From: Variovorax gossypii
Lineage (GTDB): Bacteria; Pseudomonadota; Gammaproteobacteria; Burkholderiales; Burkholderiaceae_C
Assembly (NCBI RefSeq): GCF_003965815.1
Contig: NZ_RXOE01000001.1
Coordinates: 992,001-1,056,000, forward strand
Direction: 5' to 3'
Length of the DNA stretch: 64,000 bases
In this document: one piece after another, positions 54,112 to 63,969 of the stretch
How positions within the stretch are numbered: the stretch's first letter is position 1
Layout: every line of letters starts with the position of its first letter
The notes under the pieces: generated by a model
Databases searched by the model: none
What the model was told of the DNA's origin: nothing
What the model saw: the letters and a program-made list of their open reading frames with translations, nothing else
Program-made: the position numbers and the translations under genes

Positions 54112-55848
54112 TTGAACCAGCCCACCCCCGCGATCGTTGCCCAGAGCGCCGTGCGCCGGCTGCCGCGCATCGCATTGCTCCTGCTGTGCGCGGCGTATCT
54201 GCTGCCGGGGCTGGTGGGCCGGGGCCCCTGGAAGAGCGCCGACATCACGGCCTTCGGCTACATGGCCGAGCTGGCTCGCAGCACCGAAGGCATCGCGCGC
54301 TGGTTCGACCCGATGCTGCTGGGCCTGCGCCCGGAAACGCCGGCGCTGATCCCGTACTGGATCGGTGCCCTGGCGATCAAGATCGCCCCCTCGTGGCTGA
54401 ACCCCGACCTGGCCGTGCGCATCGCGTTCGCGTTCCTGCTCTGGGGCACCTTCACGGCCACCTGGTACGCCGTGTACTACCTGGCCCGCACCTCACGCGC
54501 CCAGCCGGTGGCCTTCGCATTCGGTGGCGAGGCCCGCCCGACGGACTATGCGCGCGCCATCGCTGATGGCGGCCTGCTGGCACTGATCGCCTGCCTCGGT
54601 CTCGCGCAACTGGGCCACGAGACCACGCCCGCACTGGCGCAGCTTTTCTTCGCCTCCCACCTCTTCTACGGCGTGGCCGCGCTGCCCTATCGCCGCACGG
54701 GCCCCGTGATCGCACTGGCCGTGGGCACCATCGGCATCACGCTGAGCGGTGCGCCCACGGTCGGACTGGCGCTGGCTGTCGGCAGCGCGCTGTACATCGC
54801 CTACGAGCGCCGGCTTGCCGCGCAGTCCGAGAGCGAAAACGCCTATGACGAAGACAGCGGCCCCGGCTACACGCTCGGCGCCCTGCTCACGATGATCGGC
54901 ATCACCGTGCTGGCGGCCGTGCTCGTGTTCGGCCTGAAGCTGCCCACGTGGAAGATCACCGTACTCGGCGGCTCCCTTGTCGGCGACGTGCGCAGCCAGG
55001 CCAAGCTGCTGGTGTGGTTCACGTGGCCGGTCTGGCCGCTCGCCATCTGGACGCTGTGGCGCTGGCGGCGACAGCTCACGGCCCGTCACGTCGCGCTGCC
55101 CTTCTGGTTCGCGGTGGTGCCGCTGGCCGCCACCTGGACCACCGACTACTCCGACCGTTCGCTTCTGCTGGCGCTGCCCGCCTTCGCCACGCTCGCGGCA
55201 TTCGCCCTGCCCACCTTCCGGCGCAGCGCGGCGGCCCTGATCGACTGGTTCAACGTGCTGTTCTTCAGCGGCCTCGCGGTGCTGGGCTGGATCTACTGGA
55301 TCGCCATGCAGACGGGCGTGCCGCCCAAGCCCGCGGCCAGCGTCGCACGGCTGGTGCCCGGCTTCGTTCCCGAGTTCTCGCCGATTGCCGTGGCCCTGGC
55401 CGCGGCCGCGACCATCGCCTGGTGCTGGCTGGTGCGCTGGCGCACGGGGCGGCATCGCGCCGCGCTCTGGAAGACGCTGGTGCTGCCGGCCGGCGGCACG
55501 GCACTGTGCTGGATGCTGCTGATGACGCTGTGGCTTCCGCCCATCGACTACGCGCGCAGCTACGTGCCGCAGATCCGCGCCGTGGCCGAGCGCGTCGGCC
55601 AGCCGCGCTGCATCGCGGAACTCGCGCTCAGCCGCCCGCACATCGCCGCGCTGCGCCATCACGGCAACTTCAACGTGCAACCACTGCTGCTGGGCACCGA
55701 TTGCCCGTGGCTGCTGGCCAGCCCCGAAACGATCGAGCGCCTGCACACAATCATTCCCTTCGACCAGTGGCGCTTTGCCGGTACGCTGCGCCGTCCCAGC
55801 AGCGCGGCCGACGACCTCCTGCTCTACCAGAAGATCACGCCGCAGTGA
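54112..55848 (+). CDS. Polytopic membrane protein, possible GT-C glycosyltransferase (ArnT/PMT-like), 578 aa
   Basis: About eleven to twelve hydrophobic helices. An early exoplasmic loop (GRGPWKSADITAFGYMAELARSTEG...LIPYWIGALAIKIAP) resembles the first loop of PMT/ArnT-type enzymes, which carries acidic catalytic residues. The C-terminal 100 residues are a soluble domain. The frame has no ATG near its start; TTG 54112 (NQPTPAIVAQSAVRRLPRIALLLL) is the best start, but no ribosome site precedes it and GTG codons follow. Its stop overlaps the MATE start. The GT assignment is tentative. Confidence 0.65.
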   Translation: MNQPTPAIVAQSAVRRLPRIALLLLCAAYLLPGLVGRGPWKSADITAFGYMAELARSTEGIARWFDPMLLGLRPETPALIPYWIGALAIKIAPSWLNPDLAVRIAFAFLLWGTFTATWYAVYYLARTSRAQPVAFAFGGEARPTDYARAIADGGLLALIACLGLAQLGHETTPALAQLFFASHLFYGVAALPYRRTGPVIALAVGTIGITLSGAPTVGLALAVGSALYIAYERRLAAQSESENAYDEDSGPGYTLGALLTMIGITVLAAVLVFGLKLPTWKITVLGGSLVGDVRSQAKLLVWFTWPVWPLAIWTLWRWRRQLTARHVALPFWFAVVPLAATWTTDYSDRSLLLALPAFATLAAFALPTFRRSAAALIDWFNVLFFSGLAVLGWIYWIAMQTGVPPKPAASVARLVPGFVPEFSPIAVALAAAATIAWCWLVRWRTGRHRAALWKTLVLPAGGTALCWMLLMTLWLPPIDYARSYVPQIRAVAERVGQPRCIAELALSRPHIAALRHHGNFNVQPLLLGTDCPWLLASPETIERLHTIIPFDQWRFAGTLRRPSSAADDLLLYQKITPQ

Positions 55849-57188
55849 GGGGCGAACGGGCTCTGATCGCGCGGCACGCCGGCACGGTGCTCGTCGGCCA
55901 GCTGGCCGTGATGGCCTTCGGCGTGACCGACACCATCATCGCCGGCCGCTACTCCGAGCATGCATTGGCCGCGCTGTCGGTCGGCGCCGCGGTCTTCGTC
56001 AGCGTCTACGTCTCGCTGATGGGCGTCCTGCAGGCGCTGCTGCCGATCTGGGCCGAACTCCACGGCGGCGGGCGCGGCGGCGAGGTGGGCCGGTCGGTGC
56101 GGCAATCGCTGTACCTGGCGGCCATTGCGATCATGGTCGGCATGGTGATCCTGCTGCTGCCCGGCTCGGTACTGCAATGGACCCAGGTGCCGGCGGACAT
56201 GCGGGGCGAAGTCGAGGCCTACCTCGCCGTGCTGGCCTTCGCGCTGGCGCCCGCCCTGCTCTTCCGCCTGTTCAGCACGCTCAACCAGAGCCTGGGCAGG
56301 CCCCAGCTCGTGACACGGCTGCAGCTGGGCTCGCTGGTCGTGAAGCTGCCGCTGTCCATCTGGTTCACCTTCGGCGGCGCGGGCCTGCCGGCCATGGGCC
56401 TCGTGGGCTGCGGCTGGGCCACGCTGTGCGTGAACTGGACCATGCTCGGCTGCGCCATCTGGCTGCTGCGCAGCCGGCCGTTCTATGCCGATTACGGGCT
56501 CTGGAAGCGCATCGAGGCCCCCGACTGGCAGCAGATCCGCAAGTTCGCGCGGCTCGGCGTGCCGGGCGGCCTGGCGGTGCTGGTCGAAGTCACGTCATTC
56601 ACGCTGATGGCCCTGTTCATCGCGCGACTCGGCACAGCTGCCGCGGCGGCGCACCAGATCGCATCGAACCTGCTGGCCGTGGCCTACATGACGCCGCTGT
56701 CGCTGGCCATCGCGACCAGCGCCCGCGTGAGCTTCTGGCTCGGCGCGGGCGATGCAGCCAAGGCGCGGCACGCCTGCCGCCAGGGCTTCGAGCTGACCGC
56801 CGTGTGCGCGCTGTTCTATGCCGCCGTCATGGCCGCGCTGCGCAACGAGCTCGCCAACGTGTATTCCGACAACCCGGCAGTCATCGCGATGGCTGGCGCG
56901 CTGCTGCTGGCCGTGGCGCTGTACCACTTCGCGGACGCGGTGCAGACCTTCTGCGTGTTCGTGCTGCGCTGCTACCGGGTCACGCTGGCACCACTGGTGA
57001 TCTACTGCACGATGCTGTGGGGCGTGGGCCTTGGCGGAAGTTATCTCCTCGCCTACCGTGGCCTCGGCCCCTGGGCGGCCATGCAGTCGCCTCTGGCGTT
57101 CTGGATCATGAGCGCCGCCGCGCTGGCCCTGACCGCCCTGCTGTTCGGAGTGCTGCTGCGCTGGACGATGCGTCAGCGCGCGAGATAG
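55845..57188 (+). CDS. MATE family efflux transporter (NorM-like), 447 aa
   Basis: Twelve membrane helices in two related halves: LVGQLAVMAFGVTDTIIAGRYSEHALAALSVGAAVFVSVYVSLMGVLQALLPI in helices 1-2 and LGVPGGLAVLVEVTSFTLMALFIARLGTAAAAAHQIASNLLAVAYMTPLSLAIATSARVSFWLGAGD at 7-8. These are hallmarks of MATE exporters (Na+ or H+ antiport of cationic drugs). GTG 55845 overlaps the previous stop (GTGA) and is the only plausible start. Co-expression with the membrane protein upstream is likely. Confidence 0.92.
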   Translation: MRGERALIARHAGTVLVGQLAVMAFGVTDTIIAGRYSEHALAALSVGAAVFVSVYVSLMGVLQALLPIWAELHGGGRGGEVGRSVRQSLYLAAIAIMVGMVILLLPGSVLQWTQVPADMRGEVEAYLAVLAFALAPALLFRLFSTLNQSLGRPQLVTRLQLGSLVVKLPLSIWFTFGGAGLPAMGLVGCGWATLCVNWTMLGCAIWLLRSRPFYADYGLWKRIEAPDWQQIRKFARLGVPGGLAVLVEVTSFTLMALFIARLGTAAAAAHQIASNLLAVAYMTPLSLAIATSARVSFWLGAGDAAKARHACRQGFELTAVCALFYAAVMAALRNELANVYSDNPAVIAMAGALLLAVALYHFADAVQTFCVFVLRCYRVTLAPLVIYCTMLWGVGLGGSYLLAYRGLGPWAAMQSPLAFWIMSAAALALTALLFGVLLRWTMRQRAR

Positions 57189-57190
57189 TC

Positions 57191-57219
57191 AGAAAGAAAG
57201 AAAGAAAGAACGAACGAAG
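57191..57219. repeat. GAAA/GAAC tetranucleotide repeat
   Basis: Four GAAA units followed by two GAAC units occupy the gap between the convergent MATE and phoR genes. It lies outside coding sequence, so it would not switch a reading frame. Confidence 0.75.
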
Positions 57220-57237
57220 AGTGAAGAACCCGACGGC

Positions 57238-58575
57238 CTACTTGGCCATCACGCGCGCTTCACGCACACGCGCCGCCGGGAACACCAGCGCGAAGCGGGA
57301 GCCCTTGCCCACCGTGCTTTCGATGCGCAGTTCCGCGCCGTGCCGCTGGGCGATGTGCTTGACGATCGCCAGCCCCAGCCCCGTGCCACCGGTTTCGCGC
57401 GAGCGACTGCGATCGATGCGATAGAAGCGCTCGGTCAGCCGCGGAATGTGCTCGGCGGCAATGCCCGGACCGGTGTCTTTCACGGCGTATTCGCCACGCC
57501 CGTCGGGCAGCACCTTCCAGCTCACCGCCACCTCGCCACCGCCGGGCGTGTAGCGGATGGCATTGCTCAGCAGGTTCGACATCGCACTCTGAAGCTCCGT
57601 CGGCGCGCCCGACACCTCGGACTCGGCATCCACGGAGAACGAAAGCCGATGGCCCTGCGGCGTCAGGCGACCCGACAGGCCCCGGCCCTCGTCTTCGCAT
57701 TGCGCAAACAGTGCACGGATGCGAATCCACTGGTTGCCCGAAGGCGGCGCACTGCCTTCGAGCCGCGACAGCGTCAGCAGGTCGTTCACCAGCGTCTCCA
57801 TGCGATGCGACTGCTGCCCCATCAGGGAGAGATAGCGTGTGCGCTCATCCGCATCGAGCGGCAGGTTCTGCAGGGTCTCGACAAAGCCCGCCAGCACCGT
57901 CAACGGCGTGCGGATCTCATGCGACACGTTCGCCACGAAGTCGCGCCGCATCGCCTCGGCCTGCTCCAGCGCAGTGATGTCACGCGTGAGCAGCATCCGA
58001 CGGTTGCCCGCATAGGGATGCACCTGCACCGACAGCCGCACGGGGTGGCCGCGCTGGTGGCCGTGACCGAGTCCGGATGCGTCGATGACCACGTCGCGGC
58101 TGTAGTTCCAGGACGCGAGGTAGGCCACGAAGGCCGGGTCGCGCACGAGGTTGGCCAGATGCTGCGCCAGATCGCGCTCGGCATCGATGCCGAACTGGCT
58201 TGCCGCGGTCTGGTTGCACCATTCGATCCGGCCCTGCTCGTCGAGCAGCACCACGCCGTTGGGCGACGCCTGGATTGCCGCGAGAAACTCCTGGAGGCGG
58301 TCTTCGGCCTGTCGGGTCTGCTGCTCACGGTCGCGCAACAGCTTGCGGATGCGCTCCGCCAGTTCGCCCCACACGCCTGCGCCACGCGAAGGCAGGCCAC
58401 TGGCGTCGTTGCGCAATACACGCATCAGCCGCTCGGCACGCCAGGCATCCAGCCCGAGCCAGACTACGGCGCCCAGCCACGCGCCCAGCCACCCGAACTT
58501 CCAGCCAAAAATGCCGACAGCACCCGCTCCTATGATGAGGGATGCTATTAAAAAAGTAGCAATACGGAACGGCAT
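57238..58575 (-). CDS. phoR: Phosphate regulon sensor histidine kinase
   Basis: 445 aa: two N-terminal hydrophobic helices (5-45), a PAS domain (about 95-200, AAIQASPNGVVLLDEQGRIEWCNQTAA), the dimerisation/phospho-acceptor box FVANVSHEIRTPLT (H219) and an ATPase domain with NLLSNAIRYTPGGG, DTGPGIAAEHIPRLTERFYR and GTGLGLAIVKHI. It phosphorylates PhoB when the Pst complex and PhoU signal low phosphate. Last gene of the pst-pho operon, 44 bases after phoB. Confidence 0.97.
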   Translation of the reverse strand: MPFRIATFLIASLIIGAGAVGIFGWKFGWLGAWLGAVVWLGLDAWRAERLMRVLRNDASGLPSRGAGVWGELAERIRKLLRDREQQTRQAEDRLQEFLAAIQASPNGVVLLDEQGRIEWCNQTAASQFGIDAERDLAQHLANLVRDPAFVAYLASWNYSRDVVIDASGLGHGHQRGHPVRLSVQVHPYAGNRRMLLTRDITALEQAEAMRRDFVANVSHEIRTPLTVLAGFVETLQNLPLDADERTRYLSLMGQQSHRMETLVNDLLTLSRLEGSAPPSGNQWIRIRALFAQCEDEGRGLSGRLTPQGHRLSFSVDAESEVSGAPTELQSAMSNLLSNAIRYTPGGGEVAVSWKVLPDGRGEYAVKDTGPGIAAEHIPRLTERFYRIDRSRSRETGGTGLGLAIVKHIAQRHGAELRIESTVGKGSRFALVFPAARVREARVMAK

Positions 58576-58619
58576 GGCGGGCGATTATCCGCGCCCGCGG
58601 CCAAGGGAAGCCACGGCGC

Positions 58620-59312
58620 TCAAACCGTGACTTGGGCGGTCAGGCGATAGCCCGCTCCGCGGACAGTCTCGACCATGGGAGCCGCCGCGCCCAACGATTC
58701 GCGCAGGCGCTTGACGTGCACGTCGACCGTGCGCTCCTCGATGTAGACGTGGTCGCCCCACACCTTGTCGAGCAGCTGCGCCCGGCTGTGCACGCGCTCG
58801 GCATGCTGCATCAGGTAGGCCAGCAGCTTGAATTCGGTCGGCCCGACCTTCAGCGCGCCGCCCTGCCAGGTCACGCGGTGCGTGGAGGTATCGAGGGCCA
58901 GTTCGCCGATCTCGACGCGCTCAGTGACCACTTCAGGTGCCCGGCGGCGCAGCACGGCGCGGATGCGGGCCAGCATTTCCTGGGTGGAGAACGGCTTGGT
59001 GATGTAGTCGTCGGCGCCGGCGTCGAGGCCGGCAACCTTGTCGGGTTCGTCGCCGCGCGCGGTCAGCATCAGGATCGGGATGGCCTTGGTGCGCGGGTCC
59101 TTGCGCCATTGGCGCGCGAGCTGCAGGCCGCTCTGGCCGGGCAGCATCCAGTCGAGCAGGATCAGATCGGGCAGGAAGGCGTCGATCTCGCGCTGGGCTG
59201 CGGCGCCATCTTCCGACCAGATCGGCTCGAAGCCGTTGTGGCGCAGGTTGACGGCGATCAGCTCGGCGATCGAGGACTCGTCTTCGACGATCAGGACTCG
59301 GGGTTTCTTCAT
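58620..59312 (-). CDS. phoB: Phosphate regulon response regulator
   Basis: 230 aa OmpR-type regulator. The receiver has the acidic pair (VEDE), phospho-acceptor D54 in ILLDWMLPG and the lysine in YITKPFS. The winged-helix domain (LKVGPTEFKLLAYLMQHAERVHSRAQLLDKVWGDHVYIEERTVDVHVKRLRESL) is close to E. coli PhoB. It activates genes with Pho boxes, including the one before pstS here. ATG 59312, 27 bases after phoU. Confidence 0.98.
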   Translation of the reverse strand: MKKPRVLIVEDESSIAELIAVNLRHNGFEPIWSEDGAAAQREIDAFLPDLILLDWMLPGQSGLQLARQWRKDPRTKAIPILMLTARGDEPDKVAGLDAGADDYITKPFSTQEMLARIRAVLRRRAPEVVTERVEIGELALDTSTHRVTWQGGALKVGPTEFKLLAYLMQHAERVHSRAQLLDKVWGDHVYIEERTVDVHVKRLRESLGAAAPMVETVRGAGYRLTAQVTV

Positions 59313-59339
59313 GCTTTCTTTGGAGTCTTGCTGCGGTTG

Positions 59340-60041
59340 TTACTGCAGCGCGGACTCGATTTCCTGCATCGAAGTGTGCCGCACATCGGCACCCTTGACG
59401 ATGTAGATGATGAATTCGGCGATGTTCTTGGCGTGGTCGCCGATACGTTCGATGGCCTTGGCCAGGAACAGCAGGTCCAGGCTGGCCGAGATCGTGCGCG
59501 GGTCTTCCATCATGTAGGTGACCAGCTTGCGGACGAACCCGTCGAACTCCTTGTCGATCAGGTCGTCGTCCTTCAGGATCGACACGGCCGCCGCGGTGTC
59601 GAGCCGCGCGAAGGCATCGAGCGCCTTGCGAAGCAAGCCCGCGGCCAGGTCGGCGGCAATGCGCAGTTCGGTCGTGGGCAGCTGCCGGGCCGCGCCGCTC
59701 TCGATGATCGACTTGACCATGCGGGCGATCTTGTTGGCCTCGTCGCCGACGCGCTCGAGGTTGGCGGTGGTCTTGCTGATGGCGATCAGCAGGCGCAGGT
59801 CGCGTGCGGTCGGCTGGCGGCGCGCGATGATCGACGACAGCTCGCGGTCGATGTCGATCTCCATCGCGTTGACGCGATGCTCGGTTTCCATCACGCGGTT
59901 GGCCGCCTCGGGATCGAACTGCAGCAGTGCGTACACGGCCTGGTTGATCTGCGACTCGACCATGCCGCCGAGTTCCATCACGCGCGACGAAACGCCGTTG
60001 AGCTCGCTGTCGAATTGGCTGGAGAGATGTTTCTCGGTCAT
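59340..60041 (-). CDS. phoU: Phosphate transport regulator PhoU
   Basis: 233 aa with two PhoU repeats: HLSSQFDSELNGVSSRVMELGGMVESQINQAVYALLQFD at the start and AISKTTANLERVGDEANKIARMV / FLAKAIERIGDHAKNIAEFIIYIVKG, carrying the E-R-x-GD-xx-x-N(I) metal-binding motifs. It links Pst transport state to PhoR and represses the regulon when phosphate is plentiful. It lies 16 bases after pstB. Confidence 0.98.
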   Translation of the reverse strand: MTEKHLSSQFDSELNGVSSRVMELGGMVESQINQAVYALLQFDPEAANRVMETEHRVNAMEIDIDRELSSIIARRQPTARDLRLLIAISKTTANLERVGDEANKIARMVKSIIESGAARQLPTTELRIAADLAAGLLRKALDAFARLDTAAAVSILKDDDLIDKEFDGFVRKLVTYMMEDPRTISASLDLLFLAKAIERIGDHAKNIAEFIIYIVKGADVRHTSMQEIESALQ

Positions 60042-60057
60042 GTTGTCTCCTTTGACT

Positions 60058-60837
60058 TCAACCGAAACGGCCAGTGATGTAGTCCTCGGTCTCCTTGCGC
60101 TGCGGCTTGAAGAACATCTGTTCGGTCGCGCCGAACTCGATCAGGTCACCGAGGTACATGTAGGCGGTGTAATCGCTGCAGCGGGCGGCCTGCTGCATGT
60201 TATGCGTCACGATGACCACCGTGTATTCGTTCTTGAGCTCCGCGATCAGTTCCTCGATCTTCGCGGTCGAGATCGGGTCGAGCGCCGAGCACGGCTCGTC
60301 GAGCAGCAGCACTTCGGGCTTGATCGCGATGCCGCGGGCGATGCAAAGACGCTGCTGCTGGCCACCGGAGAGGCCGGAGCCGCTTTGCTGCAACTTGTCG
60401 CGCACTTCGGTCCATAGGGCTGCCTTCTTCAGGGCCCATTCGACGCGATCGTCCATTTCGCTGGCCGAGAGGTTCTCGAACAGCTTCACGCCGAAGGCGA
60501 TGTTGTCGTAGATCGACATCGGGAACGGCGTGGGCTTCTGGAACACCATGCCGACCTTGGCACGGATCAGTGCCACGTCCTGCTTGGAGGTGAGCAGGTT
60601 CTCGCCGTCGAGGGCGATGGTGCCTTCGGCGCGCTGCTCCGGATAGAGCTCGAACATGCGGTTGAAGGTGCGCAGCAGGGTCGACTTGCCGCAGCCCGAG
60701 GGACCGATGAAGGCCGTGACCTTGTTCTCGGGGATCTCGAGATTGATGCCCTTGAGCGCGTGGAACTTGCCGTAGTAGAAGTTCAGGTCCTTGACCGAGA
60801 TCTTCGAGCGCGACGGTTGTGCAACTGTGTTTGGCAT
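60058..60837 (-). CDS. pstB: Phosphate ABC importer ATPase
   Basis: 259 aa: GPSGCGKST (Walker A), [18 protein letters not shown] (Q-loop, PstB-specific), [16 protein letters not shown] (signature), [13 protein letters not shown] (Walker B) and [10 protein letters not shown] (H-loop). It energises phosphate uptake through PstCA. ATG 60837 chosen because it opens the short basic tail before [11 protein letters not shown]; it lies 20 bases after pstA. Confidence 0.98.
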   Translation of the reverse strand: MPNTVAQPSRSKISVKDLNFYYGKFHALKGINLEIPENKVTAFIGPSGCGKSTLLRTFNRMFELYPEQRAEGTIALDGENLLTSKQDVALIRAKVGMVFQKPTPFPMSIYDNIAFGVKLFENLSASEMDDRVEWALKKAALWTEVRDKLQQSGSGLSGGQQQRLCIARGIAIKPEVLLLDEPCSALDPISTAKIEELIAELKNEYTVVIVTHNMQQAARCSDYTAYMYLGDLIEFGATEQMFFKPQRKETEDYITGRFG

Positions 60838-60857
60838 GTTGTTGTCTTCTTCCGAGT

Positions 60858-61742
60858 TCAATGTTTGTTGCGCGTCAGTACCCGCGCCAGGATGTTGAGG
60901 GCAAGCACGGCAATCGTGATCAGGAACACGCCGGCCCATGCCAGCTGTTGCCAGTTCTCGTACGGGCTCATCGCGAACTTGAAGATCGTGACCGGCAGGC
61001 TGGCCATCGGCTGGCTCACGTCGGCGGTCCAGAACTGGTTGTTCAGCGCGGTGAAGAGCAGCGGCGCGGTTTCGCCGGCGATGCGCGCCACGGCCAGCAG
61101 CACACCGGTGACCACGCCTGCACGGGCAGCGCGCAGCGTGATGCTGGTGATGACCTTCCACTTCGGCGTGCCGAGTGCATAGGCTGCTTCGCGCAGGCCC
61201 GGCGGCACCAGCTGCAGCATGTTCTCGGTGGTACGGATCACCACCGGAATCACGATCAGCGCAAGCGCGACTGCGCCTGCGAGACCGGAGAATGTCTTGA
61301 AGTAGGCCACCACCACGGCGTAGACGAACAGGCCGATCACGATCGACGGCGCCGACAGCAGGATGTCGTTGACGAAGCGCGTGACCGAAGCGAGCCAGCC
61401 CTTGGGGTTGTACTCGGCCAGGTAGATGCCGGCCATGATGCCGATGGGCGTGCCCACGAAGGTGGCCAGCATCACCATCACGAACGAGCCGAAGATCGCA
61501 TTCGCGATGCCGCCCGCCTCGTTCGGCGGCGGCGTCATCTGGGTGAAGGTGGCGATGGCGAGGCCGCCCACGCCCTGGCGCAGCGTTTCCCAGAGGATCC
61601 AGATCAGCCAGAACACGCCGAAGGCCATGGCGGCAAGCGACAGCGTGAGAGCGATCTTGTTGACGCGGTTGCGCGCAGCGAACTTGGCCTGGCGCGTTTC
61701 GGCCAATGCCTTGGCCACGAGAAGGTTCTGGGCGGTGCTCAC
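60858..61742 (-). CDS. pstA: Phosphate ABC importer permease PstA
   Basis: 294 aa, six membrane helices, with the EAA-type loop [51 protein letters not shown] characteristic of Pst[35 protein letters not shown] is also diagnostic. It forms the channel with PstC. The ATG at 61742 overlaps the pstC stop by 4 bases. Confidence 0.98.
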   Translation of the reverse strand: MSTAQNLLVAKALAETRQAKFAARNRVNKIALTLSLAAMAFGVFWLIWILWETLRQGVGGLAIATFTQMTPPPNEAGGIANAIFGSFVMVMLATFVGTPIGIMAGIYLAEYNPKGWLASVTRFVNDILLSAPSIVIGLFVYAVVVAYFKTFSGLAGAVALALIVIPVVIRTTENMLQLVPPGLREAAYALGTPKWKVITSITLRAARAGVVTGVLLAVARIAGETAPLLFTALNNQFWTADVSQPMASLPVTIFKFAMSPYENWQQLAWAGVFLITIAVLALNILARVLTRNKH

Positions 61743-62821
61743 GACTTGGTTCCTTCGCTCTTCTTCATCTTGGCCAGCAGCATCTTGGAGAGCGACAGCA
61801 CGACGAAGGTAATGAAGAACAGCACGAGGCCGAGGTACATCAGCGCAGCCTGGTGCAGGCCCGCGCCGGCTTCGGCGAATTCGTTGGCAAGTGCCGAGGT
61901 GATGCTGTTGGCAGCCTCGAACACGGAAAGGGAGTTGAGCTGGTTCATGTTGCCGATCACGAACGTGACGGCCATCGTTTCACCCAGCGCCCGGCCGAGG
62001 CCGAGCATGATGCCGCCGATGACGCCGGCCTTGGTGTAGGGCAGCACCACCTTGGAAACGACTTCCCAGGTGGTGGAGCCGAGACCGTAGGCCGATTCCT
62101 TGAGCAGCGGCGGCGTCACCTCGAACACGTCGCGCATCACCGAGGCGATGAACGGGATGATCATGATCGCGAGGATGATGCCGGCCGAAAGAATACCGAT
62201 GCCCACGGGCGGGCCGGACACCAGCGCGCCAAGGTACGGCACGCCGGAGAGCAGCTTCTGCAGCGGCTGCTGCACCCAGGTCGACAGGATCGGGCCGAAC
62301 ACCAGCAGGCCCCACATGCCGTACACGATGGAGGGCACCGCTGCGAGCAGTTCGATGGCCGTGCCCAGCGGGCGCTTGAGCCAGCTGGGCGAAAGTTCGG
62401 TGAGGAAGAGCGCGATACCGAAGCTCACCGGCACAGCGATCACCAGTGCGATGAACGAGGTAGCCAGCGTGCCGTAAATCATGACCAGGCCGCCGTATTC
62501 GTCCTTGACCGGATCCCACACGCTGCTCGTGAGGAAACCGAGGCCGTACTTGGAAATGGCGGGCCATGCACCGGCAACCAGCGACAGCAGGATGCCGATG
62601 AGCATCGCGAGCGTCAGCAAGGCGGCGCCCTTGGCGGCCCAGCCGAACAGCCGGTCGGCCATCGGGCCGGAACGCGGAGCCTTCACGGGCGGCGGAGGTG
62701 CGGTTGCACGACCGCGCTCGGCCGCGAGGTCGAGAGAGGTGGTGGCGGCAGGAAAGGTGGATGACACGGGTCGCTCCGGCAAAGACGAAAGCGGCGCGTC
62801 CTGGAGCGAAGAGTTGCTCAT
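61739..62821 (-). CDS. pstC: Phosphate ABC importer permease PstC
   Basis: 360 aa. A cytosolic N-terminal tail of about 65 residues rich in Pro/Ala ([11 protein letters not shown]) precedes six helices, longer than in E. coli (319 aa). Family marks are [20 protein letters not shown] [41 protein letters not shown] and the EAA loop [47 protein letters not shown]. It lies 30 bases after pstS. Confidence 0.97.
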   Translation of the reverse strand: MSNSSLQDAPLSSLPERPVSSTFPAATTSLDLAAERGRATAPPPPVKAPRSGPMADRLFGWAAKGAALLTLAMLIGILLSLVAGAWPAISKYGLGFLTSSVWDPVKDEYGGLVMIYGTLATSFIALVIAVPVSFGIALFLTELSPSWLKRPLGTAIELLAAVPSIVYGMWGLLVFGPILSTWVQQPLQKLLSGVPYLGALVSGPPVGIGILSAGIILAIMIIPFIASVMRDVFEVTPPLLKESAYGLGSTTWEVVSKVVLPYTKAGVIGGIMLGLGRALGETMAVTFVIGNMNQLNSLSVFEAANSITSALANEFAEAGAGLHQAALMYLGLVLFFITFVVLSLSKMLLAKMKKSEGTKS

Positions 62822-62851
62822 GGGCGCGCCGTCCTGGACTGATGGGTAGGT

Positions 62852-63886
62852 TTACTTGAACGCGACGGCCTTGCCCGACGAGTCCTTCACGTCACCCCAT
62901 GCCTTCGCAATGGCGGTCTTCACGGCGTCGGGCATCGGCACGTAGTCGAGCTCGTCGGCCGTCTTGTCGCCGCTCTTGTAGGCCCAGTCGAAGAACTTGA
63001 GCACGGTGGTCGCGTTGGCGGGCTTGTCCTGCACCTTGTGCATCAGGATGAAGGTTGCGCCGGTGATGGGCCATGCGTCCTTGCCGGCCTGGTTGGTCAG
63101 CACCTGGTAGAAGCTCTTGCTCCATTCAGCGCCGGCGGCGGCGGCCTTGAATGCCGAGTCGTCGGGCGACACGAAGGTGCCGGCGGCGTTCTGCATCTGG
63201 GCGTACGTCATCTTGTTCTGCTTGACGTAGGCGTATTCGACGTAGCCGATCGAGTTGGGCAGGCGATTCACGAAGGCGGCGACGCCTTCATTGCCCTTGC
63301 CGCCCGCGCCGGTGGGCCAGTTCACGGCCGTGCCTTCGCCGACCTTGGTCTTCCACTCGGCATTGACCTTGCTCAGGTAGTTGGTAAACAGGAAGCTGGT
63401 GCCCGAACCGTCGGCACGGCGAACCGGGGCGATAGCTGCGTCGGGCAGGTTCAGCGAACCGTTCAGCGCCTTGATGGCGGGGTCGTTCCACTTGGTGATC
63501 TTGCCGAGGTAGATGTCGCCCAGGACCTGGCCGTTGAGCTTCAGTTCGCCGGGCTTGACTCCCTGGATGTTGACCACGGGGATCACGCCACCGATGACAG
63601 TGGGGAACTGCATCAGACCCTTGGCCTGGAGTTCGTCGTCCTTCAGGGGAGCGTCCGAAGCGCCGAAATCGACGGTCTTGGCTTCGATCTGCTTGATGCC
63701 GGCGCCCGAGCCGACCGACTGGTAGTTGATCTTGACGCCGGTGGCCTTGTTGAAATCGGAGGCCCACTTGGCGTACAGCGGTGCCGGGAAGCTGGCGCCG
63801 GCGCCGGTCACGTCTTGTGCGAAGGCGGGAATGGAGAACACCGCGGCCACGAGACCGGCTGTTGCAAATTTGAACGTCGTTTTCAT
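62852..63886 (-). CDS. pstS: Phosphate-binding periplasmic protein PstS
   Basis: 344 aa with a Sec signal peptide ([23 protein letters not shown]). The phosphate-binding loops are visible: [24 protein letters not shown] and [19 protein letters not shown], all close to E. coli PstS. It captures phosphate for PstCAB. ATG 63886 has AAGGAAG upstream. It is first in the operon and is directly preceded by a Pho box, so it is induced by PhoB under phosphate starvation. Confidence 0.98.
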   Translation of the reverse strand: MKTTFKFATAGLVAAVFSIPAFAQDVTGAGASFPAPLYAKWASDFNKATGVKINYQSVGSGAGIKQIEAKTVDFGASDAPLKDDELQAKGLMQFPTVIGGVIPVVNIQGVKPGELKLNGQVLGDIYLGKITKWNDPAIKALNGSLNLPDAAIAPVRRADGSGTSFLFTNYLSKVNAEWKTKVGEGTAVNWPTGAGGKGNEGVAAFVNRLPNSIGYVEYAYVKQNKMTYAQMQNAAGTFVSPDDSAFKAAAAGAEWSKSFYQVLTNQAGKDAWPITGATFILMHKVQDKPANATTVLKFFDWAYKSGDKTADELDYVPMPDAVKTAIAKAWGDVKDSSGKAVAFK

Positions 63887-63936
63887 GAAGCTTCCTTTTA
63901 GAAGTAAGAAGTAGTCCCTTTTCGGGCTTGGGACGG

Positions 63937-63969
63937 ACTCTAGAAAGCTTCTGTGACATCGGTGTGACA
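63937..63969 (-). promoter_or_regulatory. Pho box and -10 of the pst-pho operon
   Basis: On the minus strand TGTCAC-ACCGA-TGTCAC forms a direct repeat with an 11-base period, as in PhoB boxes (CTGTCAT-type half-sites). Ten bases downstream TAGAGT (63942-63937) can serve as -10, the box taking the place of the -35. Transcription would start near 63930, giving a leader of about 45 bases. Confidence 0.85.

Noticed and set aside
57191..57219. GAAA repeat as a phase-variation switch
   Set aside because: It lies between two convergent genes after both stop codons, so copy-number change cannot alter a frame or a promoter of either gene.
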